From: Candidatus Bathyarchaeota archaeon
GTDB taxonomy: Archaea; Thermoproteota; Bathyarchaeia; TCS64
Direction: 5' to 3'
NCBI GenBank assembly: GCA_030601645.1
Contig: JAUWBQ010000083.1
Location: 1 to 7,567 of the forward strand
Length of the DNA: 7,567 nucleotides
The translations under genes and the position numbers were made by a program. Below the pieces are notes generated by a model. The model did no database searches. It was not told the DNA's origin and was given only the letters and a program-made list of their open reading frames with translations. This document shows, piece by piece, positions 1 through 5,259 of the stretch (positions within the stretch are counted from its first letter, which is position 1; every line of letters starts with the position of its first letter).

Positions 1-730
1 TGAGGCCCTCGAAGGCGTGCCTGATGCATGGAGGGAACCCCTCCATGAGCACATCGGAGGGCAGCTCACCCCCCGTCAATCTGGATCTGTTCTCGTCGAG
101 GATCTTCCGGAGGTTGTCGACCCTGCCTTGGATTGTCTCGGGGACGTCAAGGCGTCGGCGTTTGGAGACCTGGCCGATGATCTGCCTCTGGATCTCCTCT
201 TGCAGAAGGCGGCACACCTCGGGTTTGGTGAGGGAGACATAGCCGTTCCTCATCATCCGGTTCACCAGCTTCCACTTAGGCTCCCTGAAGGCCGCCGCAT
301 CCCTGAGATAGTCCTTGAAGCGCAACTCGAACTTGTAGTAGATCCCGTCAATCAGCTCCTCCCTGAGCTTGAGGTCCCAGTCGAACTCGAGGCGGGCGAT
401 CTTCGCAAGGCGAGCGTCCGACTCCCCCCTCAGAAGCTCCTGGGCCCTGACCGCCTCGGACAGGGCATACCGCCTGAATAGGAAGTCTTCCTTGAGGGCT
501 GATACGAACATGTTGGCCACAGGAAAGGAGAGGAGCTCGGACAGGGTGTCCCCAAGCTCAGCAGTCGCCTCTCCGACGATTAATGCTTGGGACACTCTCT
601 TCTCCGCTCTATCCAGGACTCTCGCGTATCCTGGCTCGGTGAGATCTTCGAGGGTCAGGCTAAGGGTGTCGACAAGTTTAACTGAATCGTTCAGGAAAGG
701 GTATTTTGCGGCCTCCCTCTCGGAGATCAT
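1..730 (-). CDS. priL: DNA primase large subunit PriL (3' end cut by window edge)
   Basis: Regulatory subunit of the archaeal/eukaryotic-type primase. With PriS it makes RNA primers at the replication fork. I translated the minus strand by hand: an open frame of 243 codons runs from an ATG at 730-728 off the left edge with no stop. The N-terminus reads MISEREAAKYPFLNDSVKLV, the usual opening of archaeal PriL, followed by a long, charged, helical domain. Near the edge is FPPCIRHAFEGL (residues 232-243). Its Cys235 sits in the conserved PPC motif and should be the first of four Fe-S cluster ligands; the other three lie outside the window. A GGAG at 741-744 sits 10 bases before the start. It lies 144 bases downstream of pcna on the same strand and may be co-transcribed with it. 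The family assignment is firm; completeness of the C-terminal Fe-S domain cannot be judged. Confidence 0.9.
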   Translation of the reverse strand, partial: MISEREAAKYPFLNDSVKLVDTLSLTLEDLTEPGYARVLDRAEKRVSQALIVGEATAELGDTLSELLSFPVANMFVSALKEDFLFRRYALSEAVRAQELLRGESDARLAKIARLEFDWDLKLREELIDGIYYKFELRFKDYLRDAAAFREPKWKLVNRMMRNGYVSLTKPEVCRLLQEEIQRQIIGQVSKRRRLDVPETIQGRVDNLRKILDENRSRLTGGELPSDVLMEGFPPCIRHAFEGL

Positions 731-763
731 CCCGGGGGCACTCCAAACCTATGGAAACACGGC

Positions 764-780
764 GGATATTATCCTTTTTC
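764..780 (-). promoter_or_regulatory. Possible priL promoter (TATA-like box)
   Basis: On the minus strand an A-rich, purine stretch (GAAAAAGG) is followed by ATAATAT, about 25 bases ahead of the GGAG that precedes priL. This resembles an archaeal BRE plus TATA box and would give a very short leader. It lies in the 144-base pcna-priL gap, which otherwise holds only two copies of AAGGGTGTC (820-828 and 866-874, plus-strand sense). A pcna-priL read-through transcript is equally possible. Confidence 0.3.
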
Positions 781-874
781 ATGGGCAATAATCCAGATTA
801 GGAGTTGCTTTCTTCGATAAAGGGTGTCGAATCGAGTCATGGCTCTGGAGGACGTTGGGATGAAGAAGGGTGTC

Positions 875-1627
875 TTAGACGCCTATGCAGGGGGCGAGGT
901 AGTAGATGAGCCTGCCCTGGGGGAGCTCGAAGTCCATCTTGATGGGCATGTCGGTGGAGAGCTCCAGGGTGGCGACCTCGCTGGAGGCGGCGACGGCGTT
1001 GACGATGTCCTGTAGGTAGCTAAGGGTGAAGGTGGCGCTCGAGTCCTCCTCGACTTTCAGCTCCAGGAGCTCGTCCGAGCCCTTCTCCCAGTCGCTCTGG
1101 GCGCTTCCCATGTCGCCCGTCGCGCTGATCTTGAAGCTCTCCCCCGTGGCCTCCATCTTCACGTGCTCGCTGACCAGGGAGGCGTCCCTTATGGCCCGCC
1201 TCAGGCTGTGGGTGAGGATTCTGGAGGACGCCTTGAAGAAGATCTTGGGCTGGGGCACCTCCTCGTCAAGGGGCTCGAGGATGGGCATGGTAAACCTCCT
1301 GGTGTGGCCTCCCCGCTTGCAGCGGATGATCAGCCTAGCGTTCTCCTCGTCCAGCTTGATGGTGACCTGCTCGTCCTTTTCCACCCTGTCGATGAACTTG
1401 AGGAACTCCCCGATGTTCAGGGTGAGACGGGACTCTCCGTCGCACTTGTATTTATCGAAGAACTCGTTGGGCAGCTCGAAGTCGACCATGGCGACGTGGC
1501 TGGGGTCCATGGCGAGGAGCTTCATCTGGGCCTCATTCAAGTTGAATGTGCCCTCCTCGACGATTACAGACAGCGCCTTCACGAGATTGCGGAAGGGCTC
1601 GATGCGGGATATCTCTACTTCGAACAA
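875..1627 (-). CDS. pcn: PCNA sliding clamp
   Basis: Ring-forming processivity factor that tethers DNA polymerase, ligase, FEN1 and other PIP-box proteins to DNA. The protein has 250 residues, the normal length. It opens MFEVEISRIEPFRNLVKAL, has the family signature AMDPSHVAMVDFEL (residues 39-52), an interdomain connector around PILEPLDEEVPQPKI (115-129), and ends in YYLAPCIGV where PCNA normally has LAP followed by a basic residue; here it is Cys247. The start is TTG at 1627-1625. It matches the family N-terminus and has a GGGAGTG Shine-Dalgarno at 1634-1640 with a 6-base spacer; no ATG or GTG fits as well. It lies 69 bases after tfs and upstream of priL, a replication/transcription neighbourhood. 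With one PCNA seen, a homotrimer is likely, but other copies elsewhere cannot be excluded. Confidence 0.96.
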   Translation of the reverse strand: MFEVEISRIEPFRNLVKALSVIVEEGTFNLNEAQMKLLAMDPSHVAMVDFELPNEFFDKYKCDGESRLTLNIGEFLKFIDRVEKDEQVTIKLDEENARLIIRCKRGGHTRRFTMPILEPLDEEVPQPKIFFKASSRILTHSLRRAIRDASLVSEHVKMEATGESFKISATGDMGSAQSDWEKGSDELLELKVEEDSSATFTLSYLQDIVNAVAASSEVATLELSTDMPIKMDFELPQGRLIYYLAPCIGV

Positions 1628-1633
1628 ACTCTA

Positions 1634-1640
1634 CACTCCC
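1634..1640 (-). promoter_or_regulatory. Shine-Dalgarno site deciding the TTG start of PCNA
   Basis: GGGAGTG on the minus strand lies 6 bases before the TTG at 1627. It supports this rare start codon over later in-frame Met codons, which would remove the first beta strand of PCNA. Confidence 0.6.
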
Positions 1641-1682
1641 TTTGAACGTAACAGCGTTTGTACCTATGATTGTGGGAAGGCT

Positions 1683-1690
1683 AAAAAGGT
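1683..1690 (-). promoter_or_regulatory. T-tract after tfs / possible pcna TATA box
   Basis: ACCTTTTTAGCC on the minus strand follows the tfs stop by a few bases. The T5 run could be a weak archaeal terminator for tfs. CTTTTTAG could also act as a TATA-like box, placing a transcript start near 1660, about 33 bases before the pcna TTG. The sequence cannot separate the two roles. Confidence 0.3.
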
Positions 1691-1696
1691 GTTCCC

Positions 1697-2017
1697 TCAG
1701 CCGTAGTCGCGCCACGTGTGGCCGCACTTGGTGCAGCGGAAGAACTGGGTGGCGCTCTCGTCGATGCTCCGGGTCTGGACCATCCACCAGTAGGCCTTCG
1801 CGTTCTCGCATTTGGGGCACTTGGCTTTGGTCTGGGGAAGGGTACTGAGGTTCCTCTCCTTCTTGCCGAGCACAATGATCTTTTCCGTCCCCTCGTTGTT
1901 CCTCTCGTAGACGATGTCCCCATCCAACTGCTCCTCAGCATTGCACTTGGGGCAGACTAGGACTTTTCTCTCCGGATCGAGTTTCAGAACTGTTCCGCAT
2001 TTAGAGCAGAACTTCAC
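1697..2017 (-). CDS. tfs: Transcription factor S (TFIIS-like RNA cleavage factor)
   Basis: Stimulates transcript cleavage by backtracked archaeal RNA polymerase; homologous to the TFIIS C-terminal domain and Rpb9. It has 106 residues, the typical length. The N-terminal zinc ribbon has Cys4, Cys7, Cys22 and Cys25; the C-terminal ribbon has Cys67, Cys70, Cys95 and Cys98. Between the last two pairs is RSIDESATQFFRC (83-95). Asp86-Glu87 is the acidic pair that reaches the polymerase active site, which marks this as an active cleavage factor rather than a plain Rpb9-like subunit. The start is GTG at 2017, with GGAGG at 2026-2030 and an 8-base spacer. It sits 25 bases after the DUF99 gene and 69 bases before pcna. 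A TATA-like box inside the end of the DUF99 gene may give tfs its own promoter. Confidence 0.95.
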   Translation of the reverse strand: MKFCSKCGTVLKLDPERKVLVCPKCNAEEQLDGDIVYERNNEGTEKIIVLGKKERNLSTLPQTKAKCPKCENAKAYWWMVQTRSIDESATQFFRCTKCGHTWRDYG

Positions 2018-2042
2018 CGAGGGCGCCTCCTTGTGCCATCTT

Positions 2043-2594
2043 TTACGCTGTAGAGTTGTTTTTAAAGCTTATGTTCGCATGCTCTGTAAAAGATGACAGT
2101 AATAGCCCTGCAACTCTCAACGCCTCAGGGAGGGCGCCATCCATCGAGGCCACCCGGAGGATCTCATCGGCTACTCGGCTTTCAATCCCTATCGAACAGG
2201 AGTGTGTCTCTTCTCCTTCAGTATCCAAGGCATAGACTCGAGTGTGGACGGTGTCGTCGGCTCCGATTTCTTCCTTGAAGTTCAGCGCGATGACGGGCCT
2301 CATGGCTTCCTTGGAGAGGCTGCAGGCGTCGATGGTAATTCCGTCGTAGAGGAGGCCTCCGTGGATCAGGATCGCCCTGATCTGGGGGTGGTGGCGGGAG
2401 GTCGTTATCATCTCGACAGATCCATCGGTTATGTCTGCCTCAGGGGCCATCGCCCTCATGACGCCGTCCAGCCAGAGGTTTCCCCTGAACACGACTCCCA
2501 CTATGAGATACTCGTCCTCTGAACCTGTGCTTTTTGCGGCGAGGCCGAGGGTCCTAATCTCCTTCTTGACCCGCCTGATTTTGAAGGCGCTCAT
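2043..2594 (-). CDS. DUF99 family protein (endonuclease V-like fold), possibly inactive
   Basis: A protein of 183 residues assigned to the archaeal DUF99 (UPF0215) family. Family traits seen: a basic N-terminus (KIRRVKKEIRTLGL), VGVVFRGNLWLDGVM (32-46), SRHHPQIRAILIHG (66-79), RPVIALNFKEE (99-109), and PEALRVAGLLLSSF (156-169). The family is thought to share the RNase H-like fold of endonuclease V, but its function is not established. From memory of the family, an acidic pair follows RxLG and an Asp occurs in the LDG of the second motif. Here those positions read AAKS and IHG (His78), so metal-dependent nuclease activity is doubtful. ATG start at 2594 with AGGAG at 2601-2605. It lies 43 bases after rpoL and 25 bases before tfs, on the same strand. 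Confidence 0.85.
   Translation of the reverse strand: MSAFKIRRVKKEIRTLGLAAKSTGSEDEYLIVGVVFRGNLWLDGVMRAMAPEADITDGSVEMITTSRHHPQIRAILIHGGLLYDGITIDACSLSKEAMRPVIALNFKEEIGADDTVHTRVYALDTEGEETHSCSIGIESRVADEILRVASMDGALPEALRVAGLLLSSFTEHANISFKNNSTA
2057..2068 (-). promoter_or_regulatory. Candidate tfs promoter inside the 3' end of the DUF99 gene
   Basis: GCTTTAAAAAC on the minus strand matches an archaeal TATA box well. Its centre near 2063 predicts a transcript start near 2037, leaving a leader of about 20 bases that contains the GGAGG at 2026-2030 before the tfs GTG at 2017. The box lies within the codons for the last residues (SFKNN) of the upstream protein. Confidence 0.45.
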
Positions 2595-2614
2595 CTCTCG
2601 CTCCTCTCCGGGCG

Positions 2615-2625
2615 GGATAAAAAGG
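2615..2625 (-). promoter_or_regulatory. T-tract between rpoL and the DUF99 gene
   Basis: CCTTTTTATCC on the minus strand lies in the 43-base gap, flanked by CCGGG and CCCGG, which could pair over a long loop. It may weakly terminate the csl4-rpoL transcript or act as a TATA box for the DUF99 gene, with the start near 2594. The AGGAG site before the ATG argues against an exclusively leaderless message. Confidence 0.25.
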
Positions 2626-2637
2626 GGCGCTACCCGG

Positions 2638-2925
2638 TTATCTACGTTTGGACAGCTGGGCGTCGAACTTTGTTAGGAACTCGTTCACCTTCTTCTTTGC
2701 ATCCCCAGCCGATTTCAGTAGCACCTTCCTCTGGTCCTTTCTCTTCTTCGTGTGGACGTATAGGACCGAGCGGTCCATCAGGGGGTGGGGCTTCGAGTAG
2801 CCCGCCATCTCCATGTCCTTGTTCGCCAGGAGGAAGCTCTGGAGGAGGTTGAGGAGGGTGTGGCCCTCGCCGCCGACCTCCATCTCAAGCCTGCCGTCTT
2901 CTTCGTTCACTATGTTGAGTTTCAT
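2638..2925 (-). CDS. rpoL: DNA-directed RNA polymerase subunit L (Rpo11)
   Basis: Small assembly subunit of archaeal RNA polymerase. It pairs with subunit D (the Rpb3 equivalent) to form the platform on which the large subunits build. It has 95 residues, the usual size. Conserved motifs are GEGHTLLNLLQSFLL (19-33) and AGYSKPHPLMD (41-51), followed by a lysine-rich C-terminal helix. The ATG at 2925-2923 overlaps the csl4 stop in the arrangement ATGA (2925-2922), so translation of the two is probably coupled. Family identification is secure. Confidence 0.96.
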   Translation of the reverse strand: MKLNIVNEEDGRLEMEVGGEGHTLLNLLQSFLLANKDMEMAGYSKPHPLMDRSVLYVHTKKRKDQRKVLLKSAGDAKKKVNEFLTKFDAQLSKRR

Positions 2926-3497
2926 GTCAGATCCTCTTTCCCGTAGGTGGATGCGAATTTTCTCCTCTCGGACCGGTCACACTTTGAGCATTGGAGTCGC
3001 CCTCCCTGTAGCTCCAGAAGGGTCCCGCACCTCGTGCAGTAGGCGTAGATCACGCCGTACTCCGGACCTTGGACGGAGAGCTGGATCATCCTGTTCTTGG
3101 TGTTGATTACCTTGGCCTTGATGGTGTCGCCGTTACGCATCGCCATGGTCATGTCCTTCGCATACTGCCTCTCGACGCCGCTGATGTGGATCTCACCGGT
3201 GTAGGGCGATGCGATAACCTCACCGTCGATGATGAAGATGTCGACCCTGGCGTCCCGCCTCATCACAGAGCCGACCTCGGCTATCACGTCGAGACCTTCG
3301 CGGGGGAGGGTGAGCTCCGGGGTCCTCTTTCTCACCTCGACAATCCTCTTCTTGAGGTCGAAGTGGGCGTTGCCGAGCTCCTCTGATCTGATGTCGCCTT
3401 CATGTTGGTAGGCGCCTGGGCCGTTTTGCAGCACCTCGATCACGGATAGTTTGTCCCCTGGGAGTACCGCTTTTTCCTTCATTGCTTTCTTCGGCAT
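2922..3497 (-). CDS. csl4: Exosome complex RNA-binding subunit Csl4
   Basis: Cap subunit of the archaeal exosome. It binds RNA and helps feed it to the Rrp41/Rrp42 hexamer for 3'-5' decay or tailing. From the ATG at 3497 it has 191 residues: an N-terminal domain (VLPGDKLSVIEVLQNGPGAY, 11-30), an S1-type domain (roughly 65-145, with NGDTIKAKVI at 122-131), and a zinc ribbon with Cys154, Cys157, Cys170 and Cys173. The frame extends upstream to a GTG at 3542, which would add 15 residues. I prefer the ATG because MPKKA plus VLPGD matches the usual start of the family. The leader has no strong Shine-Dalgarno (only GAGAT), so a leaderless transcript from either start is possible. Stop and rpoL start overlap. 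Confidence 0.93.
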   Translation of the reverse strand: MPKKAMKEKAVLPGDKLSVIEVLQNGPGAYQHEGDIRSEELGNAHFDLKKRIVEVRKRTPELTLPREGLDVIAEVGSVMRRDARVDIFIIDGEVIASPYTGEIHISGVERQYAKDMTMAMRNGDTIKAKVINTKNRMIQLSVQGPEYGVIYAYCTRCGTLLELQGGRLQCSKCDRSERRKFASTYGKEDLT

Positions 3498-3548
3498 AGC
3501 TATCTCAACTCTTTCCCCGGCGTTATACGGCCAGATTAACACGATTTT

Positions 3549-3562
3549 GAGGACCGGTCCTC
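3549..3562. repeat. Perfect 14-bp palindrome GAGGACCGGTCCTC, operator-like
   Basis: The sequence reads the same on both strands with no spacer. It sits directly downstream of a TATA-like ATTAAAA (3565-3571, minus strand) and upstream of csl4. That is where archaeal repressors often bind to block polymerase recruitment. A palindrome without a loop suits a dimeric protein better than an RNA hairpin. Confidence 0.5.
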
Positions 3563-3564
3563 CC

Positions 3565-3571
3565 TTTTAAT
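3565..3571 (-). promoter_or_regulatory. Candidate csl4-rpoL promoter TATA-like box
   Basis: ATTAAAA on the minus strand is about 25 bases before 3542, the in-frame GTG of csl4, and about 70 bases before the preferred ATG at 3497. Two other TATA-like stretches exist: GTATAAC at 3522-3528, correctly spaced for a leaderless message starting at the ATG, and GGTTTATTAAAAAG at about 3613-3626, with a longer leader. Transcript mapping would decide between them. Confidence 0.35.
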
Positions 3572-3838
3572 GGTCGCCGAAACTCCGGGGGTTCAGGGGC
3601 TGATATTGTCTCTCTTTTTAATAAACCCTATGATCGAGAAAAAAAGATTTGAACTCGACCCTCGTCGCCATCATGAGGGAAAACGGTGATTTTTTTTAAT
3701 ACTTGCAGATTTTTCCTCTGTAAAAATGCGGCGTTCTAAGCTAGAGTTTTCCAGTAAATACTGATCTTTTGAAGTATAGTGGACAAAATCGACTAAAAAA
3801 ATGGAAACTGTTCTGGGTTGGTTTTTATGATTTACAGT
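3572..3838. other. AT-rich intergenic region between csl4 and the zinc-ribbon gene
   Basis: About 270 bases with no supported gene. It is visibly richer in A and T than the flanking genes and contains homopolymer tracts, including T8 at 3690-3697 and A7 at 3795-3801. CCCTC (3659-3663) and GAGGG (3675-3679) could pair shortly before the T8 run, a possible weak plus-strand terminator. The region separates divergent genes and probably holds both promoters. A stretch resembling a tRNA T-loop at 3646-3657 does not fold as a tRNA. Confidence 0.5.
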
Positions 3839-3851
3839 GAAAACCTTAAAT
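3839..3851 (+). promoter_or_regulatory. Candidate promoter of the zinc-ribbon gene
   Basis: GTGAAAACC followed by TTAAAT resembles an archaeal BRE plus TATA box. The predicted transcript start near 3875 leaves only about 7 bases before the ATG at 3882. No Shine-Dalgarno site is visible ahead of that ATG, so the message is likely leaderless or nearly so. Confidence 0.4.
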
Positions 3852-3881
3852 GAAGATGATAAGTATTAAAATTGGGTCAAT

Positions 3882-4046
3882 ATGGTTAACTGCCCAGTAT
3901 GCGGGAAGCCTGCAGAGGCCACGGGGAAGGAGTTCAAGTTCGGAGTCTTCGAAGGCAAATCCTATCGCTGCCCAGCATGTAACAAGCCATTCAATGCCTT
4001 CTACCGAGATGGGAAGTTCAGTCACACCGTGCCCAAGGCGAAATGA
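3882..4046 (+). CDS. Small CPxC zinc-ribbon protein, 54 residues, function unknown
   Basis: Found by hand translation: MVNCPVCGKPAEATG at the start and ending in SHTVPKAK, 54 residues with a TGA at 4044-4046. Two CPxC knuckles, Cys4/Cys7 and Cys30/Cys33, should bind one zinc ion. Between them are FKFGVFEGKSYRC, and after them NKPFNAFYRDGKFSHTV, so this is a single compact ribbon with a basic, aromatic tail. Such proteins often bind nucleic acid or a protein partner, but no specific role can be assigned. It is the only plus-strand gene in the left two-thirds of the window, with its own promoter-like and terminator-like signals, so it is a one-gene transcript. The upstream in-frame stop at 3867-3869 fixes the ATG as the first available start. 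An overlapping frame at 3850-4053 is a shadow without zinc-ribbon features. Confidence 0.82.
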   Translation: MVNCPVCGKPAEATGKEFKFGVFEGKSYRCPACNKPFNAFYRDGKFSHTVPKAK

Positions 4047-4053
4047 TCCTTAG

Positions 4054-4075
4054 GGGGTAGCACCCCACCTTTTTT
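4054..4075 (+). terminator. Hairpin plus T6 terminator of the zinc-ribbon gene
   Basis: GGGGT (4054-4058) pairs with ACCCC (4062-4066) around a three-base AGC loop, followed at once by ACC and six Ts (4070-4075). It begins 8 bases after the stop codon. Further T-tracts on the same strand at 4107-4111, 4140-4147 and 4157-4162 could act as back-up archaeal terminators and would also shield dph2, which converges from the right. Confidence 0.65.
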
Positions 4076-4161
4076 ATGTTGTCAGGGTTGGAGTGAGGGA
4101 TCTGGTTTTTGTATTGTGAGGACGTGGTGCGGGAGCGTTGTTTTTTTGGTTGTTTCTTTTT

Positions 4162-5163
4162 TCATCCGAAGTACTGTCTGCCCCATGTCTCCTCCCATCT
4201 CCTCTCTTCGAGCATTATCTCTGCCTCGATGGTGGTGAGTATCGGTTGGGTCGTGTCCGGCAGGCCGTCGACTGCGATCCGGGGGCACGCGGTGTTCACA
4301 TAGGCTTGGACTTCGGTGAAGTTCCCGAGCTTCAGGGAGGAGATCTCGTCGAGGCAGATTATGGCCGCCGTCTTCCCCTTTTTCTGGAGTCTGTCTCGGA
4401 GGGATCTCGCCGTGGATAGTTGGAACTGGCCAGGCTTGGTGCTCACGATGATGGCGTATCTCTCGGCTTCTTTCGCGGCGGTGATGGCCGCCATCCTGCG
4501 CTTGGCGAGGCGCATGATCTCGCTCTCTTCCAGTTTCTCAGCTGTCGACAGGTAGGGGTTGGCGATGACGACGGGTTTGCCCGTGGTGGCGGCGAGGCCC
4601 AGGGGGTGGAAGCGTCCTGCGCCTATGTATAGGAATCCGTCCACTTCATCCGAGATGGTCTCGGCTGTGGTGTAGTTGCAGCCCAGGATCTGGCCGTCGT
4701 GGGGGGTTGGGCCTGTTCCCTTGCCCGTGATGGGGGTCTTGCCGTGAGCTTCCAGGGCTCTTGCTGTCTCACGTAGCCTGTGGACGTGCTGGACGGTGGC
4801 GGCCAGGCCGATCTTCTCCCATTCCTCCATCAGGGGGAGGGCTCTTTCGAGGAGGGCTTCCGGGTCGAAGTCGACCCTGACTTCCACGTAGATGACTGGG
4901 ATGCTCGACTTTACCGTCATGCCGCTGTGGCCGTAGTGGATCAGCAGGTCTGCGCCCAGGGCCTCGGCTTGCCTCGTGGCCAGGTCGCAGGCGCCGTAGC
5001 AGGAGTCTCCGCTGAGGAGTATCTCTGCGTCGGTGAGGGTTTCCAGTTCCTTGGTGAGGGTTAGGGCTTGGGGGCGGAGGCCGTCTGGGAGCTGGATGAG
5101 GACTCTGTCTGCGCTTCGTCTGTTGATCTCGTCGGCTGCGCGTCGGGTTTCGAGGTCGTACAT
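4162..5163 (-). CDS. dph2: Diphthamide biosynthesis protein Dph2 (3-amino-3-carboxypropyl transferase)
   Basis: Catalyses the first step of diphthamide synthesis on elongation factor 2. A [4Fe-4S] cluster cleaves S-adenosylmethionine non-classically and transfers the 3-amino-3-carboxypropyl group to a histidine of EF-2. It has 333 residues, normal for the archaeal homodimeric enzyme. Three well-separated cysteines match the cluster ligands of the family: Cys59 in GDSCYGACDL, Cys162 in ILGCNYTTAE and Cys293 in NTACPRIAVDG. This spacing closely matches the Pyrococcus enzyme (59, 163, 287). ATG start at 5163, with GGAG at 5171-5174 and a 7-base spacer. It follows rpl16 on the same strand after 96 bases, both acting in translation. 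A TATA-like box in the gap allows independent transcription. Confidence 0.95.
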   Translation of the reverse strand: MYDLETRRAADEINRRSADRVLIQLPDGLRPQALTLTKELETLTDAEILLSGDSCYGACDLATRQAEALGADLLIHYGHSGMTVKSSIPVIYVEVRVDFDPEALLERALPLMEEWEKIGLAATVQHVHRLRETARALEAHGKTPITGKGTGPTPHDGQILGCNYTTAETISDEVDGFLYIGAGRFHPLGLAATTGKPVVIANPYLSTAEKLEESEIMRLAKRRMAAITAAKEAERYAIIVSTKPGQFQLSTARSLRDRLQKKGKTAAIICLDEISSLKLGNFTEVQAYVNTACPRIAVDGLPDTTQPILTTIEAEIMLEERRWEETWGRQYFG

Positions 5164-5195
5164 GGGGGTTCTCCATTTGGGCTGGGGGGTTCCCT

Positions 5196-5208
5196 GTTTT
5201 TATTCTTT
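5196..5208 (-). promoter_or_regulatory. Candidate dph2 promoter
   Basis: On the minus strand AAAGAATAAAAAC gives an A-rich BRE-like lead-in and a TATA-like core. The predicted start near 5176 is just upstream of the GGAG at 5171-5174, leaving a short leader with a usable Shine-Dalgarno. Confidence 0.45.
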
Positions 5209-5224
5209 GGTTGTGTCTGTCTGG

Positions 5225-5244
5225 GATCCGGTGGGGTTCGGATC
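5225..5244. repeat. Inverted repeat after rpl16
   Basis: GATCCG (5225-5230) and CGGATC (5239-5244) are perfect complements around an 8-base loop, starting 16 bases downstream of the rpl16 stop on the minus strand. It may form an RNA 3' hairpin that protects or helps end the rpl16 message, but no T-run follows. Confidence 0.4.
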
Positions 5245-5259
5245 TTAGAAGTTGGGTGG

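Noticed and set aside
17..481. Plus-strand open frame of 154 codons at the left edge
   Set aside because: Antisense to priL, whose minus-strand translation has clear family motifs.
1026..1706. Plus-strand open frame of 226 codons opposite pcna
   Set aside because: Antisense shadow of PCNA with Ser/Leu/Arg-rich composition and no domain; PCNA is unambiguous.
3646..3657. tRNA T-loop-like sequence on the minus strand (GAGTTCAAATC)
   Set aside because: The flanking five-base stems do not pair, and no acceptor, D or anticodon arm can be built around it.
3850..4053. Plus-strand frame of 67 codons overlapping the zinc-ribbon gene
   Set aside because: The alternative frame at 3882-4046 has two CPxC pairs and matching signals; this one is Ser-rich with no motif.
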